Below, in pieces: positions 33,989 through 41,975 of a DNA stretch of 64,000 nt. The first letter of the stretch is position 1, and every line of letters starts with the position of its first letter. The DNA lies in NCBI RefSeq assembly GCF_964033635.1, contig NZ_OZ035533.1:1364001-1428000 (forward strand), given 5' to 3'. Source of the stretch: Chitinophaga sp. MM2321. Its GTDB lineage: Bacteria; Bacteroidota; Bacteroidia; Chitinophagales; Chitinophagaceae. The notes beneath the pieces were generated by a model. The model saw only the letters and a list, made by a program, of their open reading frames with translations. It searched no databases and was not told where the DNA came from. Both the position numbers and the translations under genes were made by a program.

Positions 33989-34346
33989 TATCCTGCACTA
34001 AGATGGTTTTTTAGGTATATAAGGATGGAGAAAAACGCGGCCTTTCGCAGGCTGCGTTTCCTTTCCTTCACGCAAAGGGAGTAATGGAAGTCAGATTAAA
34101 ATAAAGATGTACCCGTTTCATCACAAAAAAGGGGTGTTTAGTGGAATTTAAAAAAGGAGAATACAGCTTTACGCTAATTTTAATAAAATTTTTTAAAGAG
34201 ATATAATCAACATATTTTCTGTATAAAACATTAATAATAAATATTATTATGCATTTTCCCCGACCCTTGGACCCGACCCAAAAGCCCGATAAAGGAAGTT
34301 ACAAGCCAGGAAGTGTGCAACCTTTTTTACAATCATTGTCTTTATA
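33989..34346. other. Intergenic region before the ECF sigma operon
   Basis: A 358-bp region: a terminator near its start, a very AT-rich middle, and a GC-rich patch with two CCCGACCC copies (34259-34266 and 34272-34279, 13 bp apart) about 70 nt before the sigma-factor ATG. No ORF is supportable. Confidence 0.55.
34033..34065 (+). terminator. Probable terminator of the receptor gene
   Basis: AAACGCGGCCT and AGGCTGCGTTT pair over 11 bp with one G-U wobble and a 5-nt loop, followed by a weak T-rich tract. It lies about 45 nt after the receptor stop. Confidence 0.65.
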
Positions 34347-34913
34347 ATGAAAGCATCAGCAAATAACCTGAATCAAACGCAATTGGCAGAGAATGTAGTA
34401 GACCGCTGTAAGAAGGGAGACGTTCGCGCATTCCGCGAGCTGTACGACGCTTATTCAGCAGCGATGTATAACATATGCCTGCGTATGACCGGCAACGTGA
34501 GTGATGCAGAAGATACTTTGCAGGAGGCTTTTTTACAGGTACACAAAAATATCAACAAGCTGGAAAATGAAGCCAGCGTGAGTGCCTGGATCAAACGCAT
34601 TGTAGTGAATCACTGCTTAAACAGCCTGCGTAAAAAGAAAGTATATTTCGAAGAAGTGGAAGAAGTAGAAGTGGCAGAGGAATCAGGTATTGATGAAGCG
34701 CATTTTACCTGGACAGTAGCCGCCATCAGATCGGCTATTCATACCTTACCACAAGGATACCGCACGGTGCTGAACCTCTATCTTTTTGAAGAGTACTCAC
34801 ACCGCGAAATCGCTGAAATGCTTGGTATCACTGAATCTACCGCAAAAACGCAATATATGCGTGCAAAAGAAAAAGTAAGACAGATTGTAAAACAGCAAAA
34901 TGTAATTCATTAA
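34347..34913 (+). CDS. ECF-family RNA polymerase sigma factor
   Basis: A 188-residue sigma-70-family factor with only regions 2 and 4. Region 2 spans VRAFRELYDAYSAAMYNICLRMTGNVSDAEDTLQEAFLQV, and region 4 has LPQGYRTVLNLYLFEEYSHREIAEMLGITESTAKTQYMRAKEK. Such factors redirect RNA polymerase in response to envelope signals. The TAA overlaps the next start codon by one base (TAATG), so translation of the downstream anti-sigma factor is coupled. The operon continues with two exported beta-rich proteins, which points to an envelope role. Confidence 0.94.
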   Translation: MKASANNLNQTQLAENVVDRCKKGDVRAFRELYDAYSAAMYNICLRMTGNVSDAEDTLQEAFLQVHKNINKLENEASVSAWIKRIVVNHCLNSLRKKKVYFEEVEEVEVAEESGIDEAHFTWTVAAIRSAIHTLPQGYRTVLNLYLFEEYSHREIAEMLGITESTAKTQYMRAKEKVRQIVKQQNVIH

Positions 34914-35470
34914 TGCCGGACAATTTCGAAAGTTTTATTCAGCAGCATCGGGAAGAGTTTGAAGCCCCCCGGCCTTCTCCAAGAGTGTGGGACGCACTGG
35001 AAAAGGAATTGGGAGCCCGCCGCAGAGGACGCGTTGTTTATTTTCTGGGCAAAAACTGGTTTAAAGCCGCAGTCATAGCGGTATTAGTGATAAATGCTGC
35101 CGTGTTATTCTATCTCACCCAACACAAACAACAACAACGGCAGGAACTGGCATTCATTGCACCGGACATGCAGGAAGCAAAGGTGTACTATACCTCACGT
35201 ATCAACGAAAAACTGGAACTGATCAATGCTTACCCCGCCACAGAACTGGGCATGGATAGCACTGCCCGCCGGGAACTGGAACTCCGCAATGATACTTACA
35301 GGATGCTTGAAAAAGAGCTAAAAAATAATCCCGGCAATGAAAGGATCCGGGCCGCCCTGGTACGCTATTATCAGCTTAAACTTGATCTGCTCGATAAAAT
35401 TTTGGAAGAATTGCAGGCGAAACATGCAACTCCCGGTCAACAAAAAAAACATTATGAAGCTGAAATTTAA
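34913..35470 (+). CDS. Single-pass membrane protein, probable anti-sigma factor
   Basis: A 185-residue protein with an acidic/Pro-rich cytosolic N-terminus, a basic stretch (GARRRGR), one TM helix at about 50-69 (FKAAVIAVLVINAAVLFYLT) and a helical periplasmic domain. No zinc-binding anti-sigma (HxxxCxxC) motif is visible, so the assignment rests on position: one-base overlap with the ECF sigma gene, matching topology and size. The C-terminal 17 nt overlap the start of the next gene, which keeps the module tightly coupled. Confidence 0.75.
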   Translation: MPDNFESFIQQHREEFEAPRPSPRVWDALEKELGARRRGRVVYFLGKNWFKAAVIAVLVINAAVLFYLTQHKQQQRQELAFIAPDMQEAKVYYTSRINEKLELINAYPATELGMDSTARRELELRNDTYRMLEKELKNNPGNERIRAALVRYYQLKLDLLDKILEELQAKHATPGQQKKHYEAEI

Positions 35471-36539
35471 CTTCCTGGTATGTCTGTTACTTCCATTGGT
35501 AATGCAGGCAAGGAACAGAGATCTGACGTATAAAAAAACGATCACTAAAGAGTTTACAGTGAATGCCGGGGCCACTTTTAATATTTCCAACAAATATGGT
35601 AAAGTGATTTTTCATACCTGGAATAAAAATGAAATCAAAGCCACCATTACTATTACAGGTTTTGGTAAAAAAGACGAAGAAGCACAATCTATCGCTGACA
35701 TGGTGAACATTGTAACAGAGCAGAGCAGCAGCACCGTAGTAGGATTGCGTACGTTATATAATCCTTCAAAGTCAGGCTCCTCCTGGTTTTCATGGGGCGG
35801 TAAGATGGATTCCAAAGATTATGTAAATGTAGACTACGACATATATGTACCGCAAAGCCTGCAACGGCTGCGGGTAGAGAACCAGTTTGGAGATGTGATC
35901 GCCGATAAATTTACTTTTCCTGCTGAACTGATATTGAACTACTGCACGTATGATATCCGCGAAGCGCAGGATCTGGAATTCAAAGTGAACTATTGTGATA
36001 AAGGAAAAATAGGAAAGGCCGGTAAGGTCAGGATGAAAAGCAATTACTCCTCTTTGCGGGGAGAGCAGCTGGAGGCACTGGAAACACGGTCTAACTACAG
36101 CGACTATACGATTGCAAGCGTAGGCGTTGTCAGCATCTCCTCCAACTATGATGATTATAAGCTCGAGCGGGTATCGGGCATCTCCGGGCGTTGTACCTAT
36201 ACAGATGTAAAAATGGATGAATTACAGCAGGAGCTGGATATGCGGATGACTTATGGAGATGTTGTTATAAAGAAGATCGGCACAGGTTTCAAAGGAGCCG
36301 ATTTTCAGCTGACTTACGCCGATGCGAAAATCAGCGCGCCACGGCGGCAGCCCATGCAGCTGGAAGTGAGCCTGATCAATGGTGAACTGCGCACAGGTGG
36401 GCTGGAACTTAAAAATGTGATTTCAAATAAAGTATCGTCTGTACTTAATTATACTGCACAGGCAGGAGGAGGTAGTGAGCAGTCACCCCGCTTAAAAGTG
36501 AAAGGGACGAACAGTAGTGTAAAGCTGGATGCATATTGA
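35454..36539 (+). CDS. Exported DUF4097-like beta-repeat protein
   Basis: A 361-residue secreted protein. A signal peptide (FNFLVCLLLPLVMQA) is followed by a long series of short beta-strand repeats: TFNISNKYGKVIFHTW, LRVENQFGDVIAD, VRMKSNYSSLRGEQL, LETRSNYSDYTIA, VSISSNYDDYKLE. Their SNY(S/D)D(Y) periodicity is that of DUF4097-type beta-helices. Function is unknown; such proteins often sit in envelope-stress operons. ATG at 35454 is chosen because it gives the signal peptide; it overlaps the preceding gene by 17 nt. Confidence 0.82.
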   Translation: MKLKFNFLVCLLLPLVMQARNRDLTYKKTITKEFTVNAGATFNISNKYGKVIFHTWNKNEIKATITITGFGKKDEEAQSIADMVNIVTEQSSSTVVGLRTLYNPSKSGSSWFSWGGKMDSKDYVNVDYDIYVPQSLQRLRVENQFGDVIADKFTFPAELILNYCTYDIREAQDLEFKVNYCDKGKIGKAGKVRMKSNYSSLRGEQLEALETRSNYSDYTIASVGVVSISSNYDDYKLERVSGISGRCTYTDVKMDELQQELDMRMTYGDVVIKKIGTGFKGADFQLTYADAKISAPRRQPMQLEVSLINGELRTGGLELKNVISNKVSSVLNYTAQAGGGSEQSPRLKVKGTNSSVKLDAY

Positions 36540-36590
36540 TAACGGCCATTCTAGAATCTTTTTTATAAATAATTATCTAAAAAAAATCAA

Positions 36591-37325
36591 ATGAAAAAAC
36601 TGGCAAAATTTGCCCTGGTTGCATTGCCTTTAATGCTGCTCCTGGGAGTGTTGGCATCCTTCTCTTTTGATAAGAATGAACGCATAAAAGGTAATGGTAC
36701 CATGAAAGATGAAAGCAGGAATGCAACTGCTTTTGAAGACATCAGTACTTCCGGTGTATTCAAAGTGGTTATCCAGCAGGGGAGTACCCATAGTATAAAG
36801 GTGTCAGCAGAAGAGAACCTGTTACCCTACATCATTACTGATGTGTCTGGCGATGAGCTGAAAATCCATACTAAAAAGGGATATTCCATAGATCCTACCC
36901 GGACTATTACCGTATATGTTACCCTTCAGAAAGTTGAGAAGCTGTCTGCCAGCGGTGCCGGCGGATTTACCAGCAATGGCGTATTAAAGACCGATCACCT
37001 GGAATTGTCGTTCAGCGGTGCTTCAGATGCCAACCTGGATATCAATGCGCAAAAGCTGGAAGTAGGCTTGTCCGGTGCCAGCAATGTGAAGTTGAAAGGC
37101 AGTAGCAGTAATGCGGCGTACCGTATTTCCGGAGCCGCAGATATTTCTGCACTGGACCTGCAATCGCAGGATGTAGAGATTGGTATTTCCGGCAACGGGA
37201 AAGCGAAGGTATTTGCAGAGAAGAAACTGGATGTAAGGATCTCCGGTGTGGGGAATGTGAACTACAAGGGAACACCCGTTGTAACGCAGGCTGTATCCGG
37301 TATGGGCAGGATTAGCAGGATTTAA
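36591..37325 (+). CDS. Head-GIN domain (DUF2807) protein
   Basis: A 244-residue exported protein with an N-terminal hydrophobic segment (FALVALPLMLLLGVLASF) and a DUF2807 domain. Recognisable parts are FEDISTSGVFKVVIQQGSTHSIKVSAEENLLPYI, the repeated LSASGAGGF, LSFSGASDANL and LSGASNVKLKGSS strands, and GNGKAKVFAEKKLDVRISGVGNVNYKGTP. This is a right-handed beta-helix-like fold of unknown role, common in Bacteroidota. It closes the ECF sigma operon, 51 nt after the DUF4097-like gene, and is followed by a terminator. Confidence 0.92.
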   Translation: MKKLAKFALVALPLMLLLGVLASFSFDKNERIKGNGTMKDESRNATAFEDISTSGVFKVVIQQGSTHSIKVSAEENLLPYIITDVSGDELKIHTKKGYSIDPTRTITVYVTLQKVEKLSASGAGGFTSNGVLKTDHLELSFSGASDANLDINAQKLEVGLSGASNVKLKGSSSNAAYRISGAADISALDLQSQDVEIGISGNGKAKVFAEKKLDVRISGVGNVNYKGTPVVTQAVSGMGRISRI

Positions 37326-37352
37326 TTTTTTTAGATTTAGATTTATATGTCG

Positions 37353-37380
37353 GCAGGTAGTTCACTACCTGCTTTTTCTT
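37353..37380 (+). terminator. Intrinsic terminator of ECF operon
   Basis: GCAGGTAG-TTCA-CTACCTGC followed by TTTTTCTT, about 28 nt after the DUF2807 stop. Confidence 0.88.
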
Positions 37381-37383
37381 GTT

Positions 37384-37391
37384 TATATTTG
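37384..37391 (+). promoter_or_regulatory. Candidate -7 element of yajQ
   Basis: TATATTTG matches TAnnTTTG, 27 nt before the yajQ ATG and directly after the previous terminator. Confidence 0.5.
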
Positions 37392-37418
37392 TCGCTTGAA
37401 TATTAAATCTTATTAGTT

Positions 37419-37910
37419 ATGCCGTCCTTTGATATTGTTAGCAAAATAGATTTACAAACACTGGATAATGCCATTAACACTGTGAAGAAAGAGATCACCA
37501 ACAGGTTTGATTTTAAGGGTTCGCATGTGGAGATTGAGTTGAACAAGAAAGAGCTGGTGTTGAATGTAGCAGTAGATAGTGATATGAAACTGGGGCAGGT
37601 ATTGGACGTGCTGATCAGCCGTTCCATGCGCCAGGGGCTGGAAGCCACAATTTATGACCAGAGTAAGGAGCCTTACCAGAGCGGGAAGGTATATAAAAAG
37701 GATATTCCAATCCGGAATGGTATTAAACAGGAAGATTCCAAGAAGATTGTGAAGATGATCAAAGATGCGGGATTGAAGGTACAGGTAGCCATTATGGATG
37801 ATATTATCCGGGTAACAGGCAAGAAGATCGATGATTTACAGGATGTTATCCAAAAATGTAAAGAGGCCAACCTGGGCATTCCTTTGCAGTATATTAATAT
37901 GAAAGCGTAA
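37419..37910 (+). CDS. YajQ family protein
   Basis: A 163-residue cytosolic protein of two ferredoxin-like domains. It begins MPSFDIVSKIDLQTLDNA and contains TNRFDFKGSHVEIELNKKE, the strongest family signature, and the C-terminal DDIIRVTGKKIDDLQDVIQ. YajQ proteins bind nucleotides; cyclic di-GMP binding is reported in some Proteobacteria, where they act as effectors, but this cannot be assumed here. It is monocistronic. Confidence 0.94.
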   Translation: MPSFDIVSKIDLQTLDNAINTVKKEITNRFDFKGSHVEIELNKKELVLNVAVDSDMKLGQVLDVLISRSMRQGLEATIYDQSKEPYQSGKVYKKDIPIRNGIKQEDSKKIVKMIKDAGLKVQVAIMDDIIRVTGKKIDDLQDVIQKCKEANLGIPLQYINMKA

Positions 37911-37927
37911 TTTTTTTTCTAATAATC

Positions 37928-37958
37928 TTTGGGTGTTAAAGAATTTTTGCTAACTTTG
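37928..37958 (+). promoter_or_regulatory. Consensus housekeeping promoter of rpmE2
   Basis: TTTG at 37928-37931, exactly 19 bp, then TAACTTTG at 37951-37958. This is a perfect match to the Bacteroidota RpoD promoter and the clearest in the window. The leader to the ATG at 37985 is about 20 nt. Confidence 0.85.
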
Positions 37959-37984
37959 CACCCTGTATTTACAATAATTTTGAT

Positions 37985-38236
37985 ATGAAACAGGGAATCC
38001 ATCCAGAAAGTTACAGATTTGTGATATTTAAAGATATGTCAAACGGAGAGAGCTTTTTAAGCCGCTCTACCGCTTCTTCCAGCGAAACAATGAAATGGGA
38101 AGACGGTAATGAGTATCCTTTGATCAAGTTGGAAATTTCCAATACTTCTCACCCTTTTTATACTGGTAAGAACGTATTGGTGGATACTGCCGGACGTATT
38201 GATAAATTCAACAAACGCTACGCTAAGAAGGCATAG
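37985..38236 (+). CDS. rpmE2: 50S ribosomal protein L31, type B
   Basis: An 83-residue ribosomal protein. It begins [32 protein letters not shown] and contains [21 protein letters not shown], then [10 protein letters not shown], all typical. It has no cysteines, so it is the zinc-free (type B) form, which elsewhere replaces the zinc-binding form under zinc limitation; in many Bacteroidota it is the only copy. It has an ideal promoter and a strong terminator. Confidence 0.97.
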   Translation: MKQGIHPESYRFVIFKDMSNGESFLSRSTASSSETMKWEDGNEYPLIKLEISNTSHPFYTGKNVLVDTAGRIDKFNKRYAKKA

Positions 38237-38262
38237 TCGTTTTGTAAAATATTTTTTTAAAG

Positions 38263-38296
38263 AATCCCATCGGCTTATCGATGGGATTTTTTATTT
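38263..38296 (+). terminator. Intrinsic terminator of rpmE2
   Basis: AATCCCATCG (38263-38272) pairs with CGATGGGATT (38279-38288), followed by TTTTTATTTTT. Confidence 0.88.
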
Positions 38297-38306
38297 TTAA
38301 CTCCTT

Positions 38307-39497
38307 ATGGAGCGTAACTACATTCTTTTTGACACGCCCGTACGTGACTTGTTATACCCCTTTACACATACAAGACCTATTGCCGCCTGTAGAGTAGGAA
38401 TACTTACCATACAGGAAAAATGGGAACATTGGCTGGGTACAGGCGTAAGTCATTTCACCGTACCGCATTTACAGGAGAAATTTCCTTTGCACCGCGCGGC
38501 AGATGAAAATATGGTCAATATCCTGCTCAGTGGGCATATCCTGCCGGATGCCGGCCTGATAGCCGCTATCGCCTCCCTGGAGGCCAATGAAGAGCTGTAC
38601 CAGGATAGCCACCTGCTGGCAAAAGCGATACGCGGAAAGGATATTCACCTGTTATCTCCCGGTGAGCGAAAAAATTATCCGGGAGAAGTACTGGGAATAT
38701 TTAAGCCATGGGATATCTTTGCGCTCAATGACAAAGCTATAAGGGCAGATTTTAAGCTGCTCACGGAGGGAAGATCATCGGCCCCCATATCATCCACCAA
38801 TCAATTAATCAATACTGCGGATATTTTCCTGGAACCGGGTGCCAGCGTGGAATATAGTGTGCTGAATGCAACAACGGGTCCTATTTATATCGGGAAAAAT
38901 GCACAGGTGATGGAAGGCTGCCTGATCAGGGGCGCCCTGGCCATGGGAGAAGGATCGGTATTGAAGATGGGGACTAAAATATACGGTGCTACCACCCTGG
39001 GGCCTTATTGCACCGGGGGAGGCGAGATAAAGAACAGTGTTTTATTTGGCTACTCCAATAAAGGACACGATGGTTACCTGGGAGATGCGGTGCTGGGAGA
39101 ATGGTGTAACCTGGGAGCCAATACCACCTGTTCCAACCTGAAAAATAATGTTTCGCCCGTAAGGGTGTGGCTGGAAGCTAGGGGAGAAGCGGCAGTAGCC
39201 GGGCAGAAATGCGGGGTACTAATGGGTGATTTCAGCAGGTGTGGTATTAATACCATGTTGAATACGGGGACCGTGATAGGGGTGTCCTGCAATATTTTTG
39301 GTGCGCATTTCCCGCCGGTATTCACGCCTTCTTTTAGTTGGGGAAACCTGGGCCGTGCAGGAGAATACCGCCTGGAGGAAGCGTTGCGGGATGCAGGCGC
39401 CTGGATGGGCCTGAAGGGCCGTCAGCTGGAAGAAGCAGACCGTAAGATACTGGAAGCAGTACATGAAATAATCAGCGAAAAAGACCTTAAAACTTAA
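38307..39497 (+). CDS. Bacteroidota-type GlmU-like nucleotidyl/acyl transferase
   Basis: A 396-residue protein with an N-terminal region reminiscent of sugar nucleotidyltransferases and a C-terminal left-handed beta-helix (hexapeptide) domain: EPGASVEYSVLNATTGPIYIGKNAQVMEGCLIRG, LGPYCTGGGEIKNSVLFGYSNKGHDGYLG and ISCNIFGAHFPP-type turns. It matches the alternative GlmU-type family of Bacteroidota, thought to supply UDP-GlcNAc for cell wall and lipid A. The classical GlmU nucleotide motif is not evident at the N-terminus, so the exact reaction is inferred. It is 19 nt upstream of tpiA, likely an operon. Confidence 0.8.
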   Translation: MERNYILFDTPVRDLLYPFTHTRPIAACRVGILTIQEKWEHWLGTGVSHFTVPHLQEKFPLHRAADENMVNILLSGHILPDAGLIAAIASLEANEELYQDSHLLAKAIRGKDIHLLSPGERKNYPGEVLGIFKPWDIFALNDKAIRADFKLLTEGRSSAPISSTNQLINTADIFLEPGASVEYSVLNATTGPIYIGKNAQVMEGCLIRGALAMGEGSVLKMGTKIYGATTLGPYCTGGGEIKNSVLFGYSNKGHDGYLGDAVLGEWCNLGANTTCSNLKNNVSPVRVWLEARGEAAVAGQKCGVLMGDFSRCGINTMLNTGTVIGVSCNIFGAHFPPVFTPSFSWGNLGRAGEYRLEEALRDAGAWMGLKGRQLEEADRKILEAVHEIISEKDLKT

Positions 39498-39516
39498 TAT
39501 CACAATCACAGTATTT

Positions 39517-40278
39517 ATGAGAAAGAAAATTGTTGCAGGTAACTGGAAAATGAACCTTACGCTGGCACAGGGTGAGCAGCTGATCAACGACATTTTACAG
39601 GCCGGTCTGAAACTGGAAGAGGGACAGGAAGTAGTGATTGCTACGCCGTTTCCTTATCTGGCGAAAGCGAAGTCCCTGCTGAAAAATTATCCTGGTTTTT
39701 ATGTAGCGGCGCAGAACTGTTCCAGTGAAAAATCAGGTGCTTACACCGGCGAAGTATCCGCTGAAATGCTGCAATCAGTAGGTGTTGATTACGTTATTAT
39801 AGGTCACTCCGAAAGAAGAGAATACTTCCAGGAAAGTAATGCAGTACTGGCTAAGAAAGTAGATCTGGCACTGGCAAACGGTATTAAACCGATTTTTTGC
39901 TGTGGAGAACCACTGGAAATCAGGCAGGCAGAAACACAGAATGATTATGTAGCCACGCAGTTGGAAGAAAGCCTGTATCATCTTACAGCAGAACAGTTGA
40001 AAGATGTGGTAATTGCTTACGAACCTATCTGGGCAATTGGTACAGGGCTTACAGCAAGTGCAGCGCAGGCGCAGGATATGCATGCCTTCATCAGGTCGCG
40101 GATTGCTAATAAATTTGGCCGTGAAGCCGCTTTGCATGTTTCCGTTTTATATGGCGGCAGTGCAAAACCGGGCAATGCAGCAGAGTTGTTTTCTAATCCT
40201 GATGTAGATGGCGGCCTTATTGGTGGCGCATCTCTGGTAGCGGCAGACTTTACAGCGATTGTTCAGAAGCTGGCTTAA
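39517..40278 (+). CDS. tpiA: Triose-phosphate isomerase
   Basis: Interconverts dihydroxyacetone phosphate and glyceraldehyde 3-phosphate in glycolysis and gluconeogenesis. 253 residues. The catalytic residues are Lys11 (AGNWKMN), His97 (IIGHSERR) and Glu169 (VIAYEPIWAIGTG), with the phosphate-binding YGGSAKPGN and DGGLIGGASL near the C-terminus. It is followed by an intrinsic terminator. Confidence 0.98.
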   Translation: MRKKIVAGNWKMNLTLAQGEQLINDILQAGLKLEEGQEVVIATPFPYLAKAKSLLKNYPGFYVAAQNCSSEKSGAYTGEVSAEMLQSVGVDYVIIGHSERREYFQESNAVLAKKVDLALANGIKPIFCCGEPLEIRQAETQNDYVATQLEESLYHLTAEQLKDVVIAYEPIWAIGTGLTASAAQAQDMHAFIRSRIANKFGREAALHVSVLYGGSAKPGNAAELFSNPDVDGGLIGGASLVAADFTAIVQKLA

Positions 40279-40287
40279 TGATAATAG

Positions 40288-40322
40288 AAAATACGCAGTT
40301 ATTGGTGCTGCGTATTTTTTTA
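40288..40322 (+). terminator. Intrinsic terminator of tpiA
   Basis: AAAATACGCAG (40288-40298) and CTGCGTATTTT (40308-40318) form an 11-bp stem with a T-run at its end, 10 nt after the stop. Confidence 0.88.
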
Positions 40323-40409
40323 GTAACAAATGCTAAAAAAATTAGTAATTCCGAAAAAAGGTTGTATATTCGTATTGTCATTCTAACAGGGAGAATTAAA
40401 ATATCGGTT

Positions 40410-41006
40410 ATGAATACGAATTATGAAATTTCGGAAGAGTTATTTGATTATTTACTGGTAGTTAATCCGGATGTAGTGGTAACAAAAGATGTGACCCATA
40501 TCCGCCAGCATATTGCCACTGTGCTGAACGATGCTGCGGTTATAGCAACACCAGTGCATGTGGCCTTGTTCCGTTCCGCATTTCCGGAGCGTTACGAGGA
40601 CGATTTCATTTCCATGCTGGAAGAAGTAGCCAGAAAGCAATCGGGCTTTGCTATCTATACTTCCCGGCTGGAAGCGTTCAGACATGCCGATGGGAGGCAG
40701 AGTGTATGTGTGAATGTGGCTAATCCCAAACCATTGGTAGAACTGCACAGGAGTGTTATGCAGGCTTTTGAATTAAAGCCCCAGGCATTCCGGCCTTATA
40801 TGTTGCTGGCACGGGGCATCCAGGATGCTGATGTTAGTAAAGTGGCACCAGCATTGGCGCAGCAGTTGTTTGTCCGCAGTTTTAATTGCCATTGTTTCAG
40901 TTTGTTGAAAAAGCCTGCTGCCGGTGGTAAATATGAAAAGGTAAGAGACTTCGTATTTGGAGATATTGAACACATGGCGGGATCGTTATTTAATTATGCT
41001 GCATAG
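40410..41006 (+). CDS. 2H phosphoesterase-like protein with degenerate motifs
   Basis: A 198-residue protein resembling the 2'-5' RNA ligase/LigT-like 2H fold. It has an N-terminal YLLVVNPDVVV strand, a central PVHVALF where the first H-x-T/S motif is expected (His50-Val-Ala52) and FRPYMLLARG where the second is expected (Tyr131-Met-Leu133). Both catalytic His-x-Thr motifs are therefore altered and the second lacks His altogether, so enzyme activity is doubtful. The fold assignment is inferred from pattern only. A longer reading from 40278 would start inside the tpiA stop, so ATG at 40410 is used. Confidence 0.6.
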   Translation: MNTNYEISEELFDYLLVVNPDVVVTKDVTHIRQHIATVLNDAAVIATPVHVALFRSAFPERYEDDFISMLEEVARKQSGFAIYTSRLEAFRHADGRQSVCVNVANPKPLVELHRSVMQAFELKPQAFRPYMLLARGIQDADVSKVAPALAQQLFVRSFNCHCFSLLKKPAAGGKYEKVRDFVFGDIEHMAGSLFNYAA

Positions 41007-41337
41007 CTATACTTTAGTTGTCTGGAACAGGAAGGATCGGGCTAGATCTTTCGCTGGTTTGTTTCCCTCATTCATGTTAACCATTCCCTTTTCCATTTGT
41101 ATATTTATAATGGATGACGCCATACCTGTCTAACTTTATTAGCCAGGATGAGGAGCTTTCTATTTATATATTTATAATGGACGTTCTGTACATTCAATTG
41201 CATGTATTAACTGAATGTATTTGAGCGCAACGGGACTTATTCTTACATTCGTTGATCATATACTTTCGTATGATCCGGCGAGAGCTGTAATCCGGGAAAT
41301 CCTGTTTCAGATTATTACCACACAACTATCGATATTT
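41007..41337. other. Intergenic region before acylphosphatase
   Basis: A 331-bp gap. The segment TATATTTATAATGGA occurs twice, at about 41099 and 41168, and ACATTCA/TGAATGT forms a loose inverted repeat near 41190-41218. No gene or strong promoter is visible. Confidence 0.45.
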
Positions 41338-41625
41338 ATGACAACCACATCAATCGAACACAAAGAGATCATTGTAAAAGGCCGTGTGCAGGGAGTGGGA
41401 TTCAGGGTTAATGCCAAGCATATAGCTGACTTATTAGGCGTGCAGGGACAAATTAAAAATCTTCCGGATAAAAATGTGTGGATATTGGCAGAAGCGGAAG
41501 CGGTTGTTATGGAAGAGTTTCTTGCCTGGTGCCGTAAAGGTCCTGCACTTGCAAAGGTGACAGAGCTGGAAATTACCGGCGGCAACGTCGAAAATATCAG
41601 TGGATTTACTATCCTTCACATATAG
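41338..41625 (+). CDS. Acylphosphatase
   Basis: A 95-residue cytosolic enzyme hydrolysing acyl phosphates such as 1,3-bisphosphoglycerate or carbamoyl phosphate. The catalytic Arg23 lies in GRVQGVGFR and Asn41 in GQIKNLPDKNVWI, the two defining motifs. The upstream in-frame ATG at 41215 would add 41 residues without similarity, so ATG at 41338 is preferred. Confidence 0.94.
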   Translation: MTTTSIEHKEIIVKGRVQGVGFRVNAKHIADLLGVQGQIKNLPDKNVWILAEAEAVVMEEFLAWCRKGPALAKVTELEITGGNVENISGFTILHI

Positions 41626-41674
41626 ATAAACAGTACGCAAAGAAACATTTGTGTGCAAAGGAAAATAAGCAGGC

Positions 41675-41706
41675 AAAACCCGGTAAGAAAGACGGGTTAT
41701 TTATTT
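41675..41706 (+). terminator. Probable terminator of acylphosphatase gene
   Basis: AACCCG and CGGGTT pair around a 10-nt loop, followed by ATTTATTTA, about 50 nt after the stop. Confidence 0.6.
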
Positions 41707-41759
41707 ACCTTACCATCCTTCATGGGTTTTGCGTGCTTATGTCTTTTTGCATATGAGTG

Positions 41760-41975
41760 GTGTATTCTTACCTGGAAGCAGTGATCTTCAGTACATGCTT
41801 AGCGGGAGGCAGTGACCTTTGCTGTATCCTTACCTGGAAGTAGCGATTTTCGGTGCGTCCTTAGCTGTAAGCAGTGATCTTCAGTACATCCTTATCTGGA
41901 AGTAGTGATCTTTCATGTATCCTTATCTGGAAGTAGTGATTTTCCATGTATCCTTACATGGAAGCAGCGATCTTA
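41760..41975 (-). repeat. Seven-unit tandem array containing the 3' end of the C1 peptidase gene
   Basis: Seven imperfect units of 29-33 bp start near 41760, 41791, 41824, 41853, 41884, 41917 and 41948, each containing a form of CCTTA-CTGGAAG-AGTGAT. The last unit holds the real end of the peptidase gene: on the minus strand it encodes IAASM and TAA. The other six lie beyond the stop, and each keeps a TAA at the equivalent place. Unit lengths are not multiples of three, so the array is not coding. It is not CRISPR-like: units are degenerate and there are no distinct spacers. Confidence 0.85.

Noticed and set aside
40278..40409. N-terminal extension of the 2H-like gene
   Set aside because: The extension crosses the tpiA terminator hairpin and encodes no recognisable sequence; the ATG at 40410 is preferred.
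41760..41975. CRISPR-like periodic repeats
   Set aside because: Units of 29-33 bp are contiguous and degenerate with no unique spacers, no cas genes are nearby, and one unit is part of the peptidase gene.
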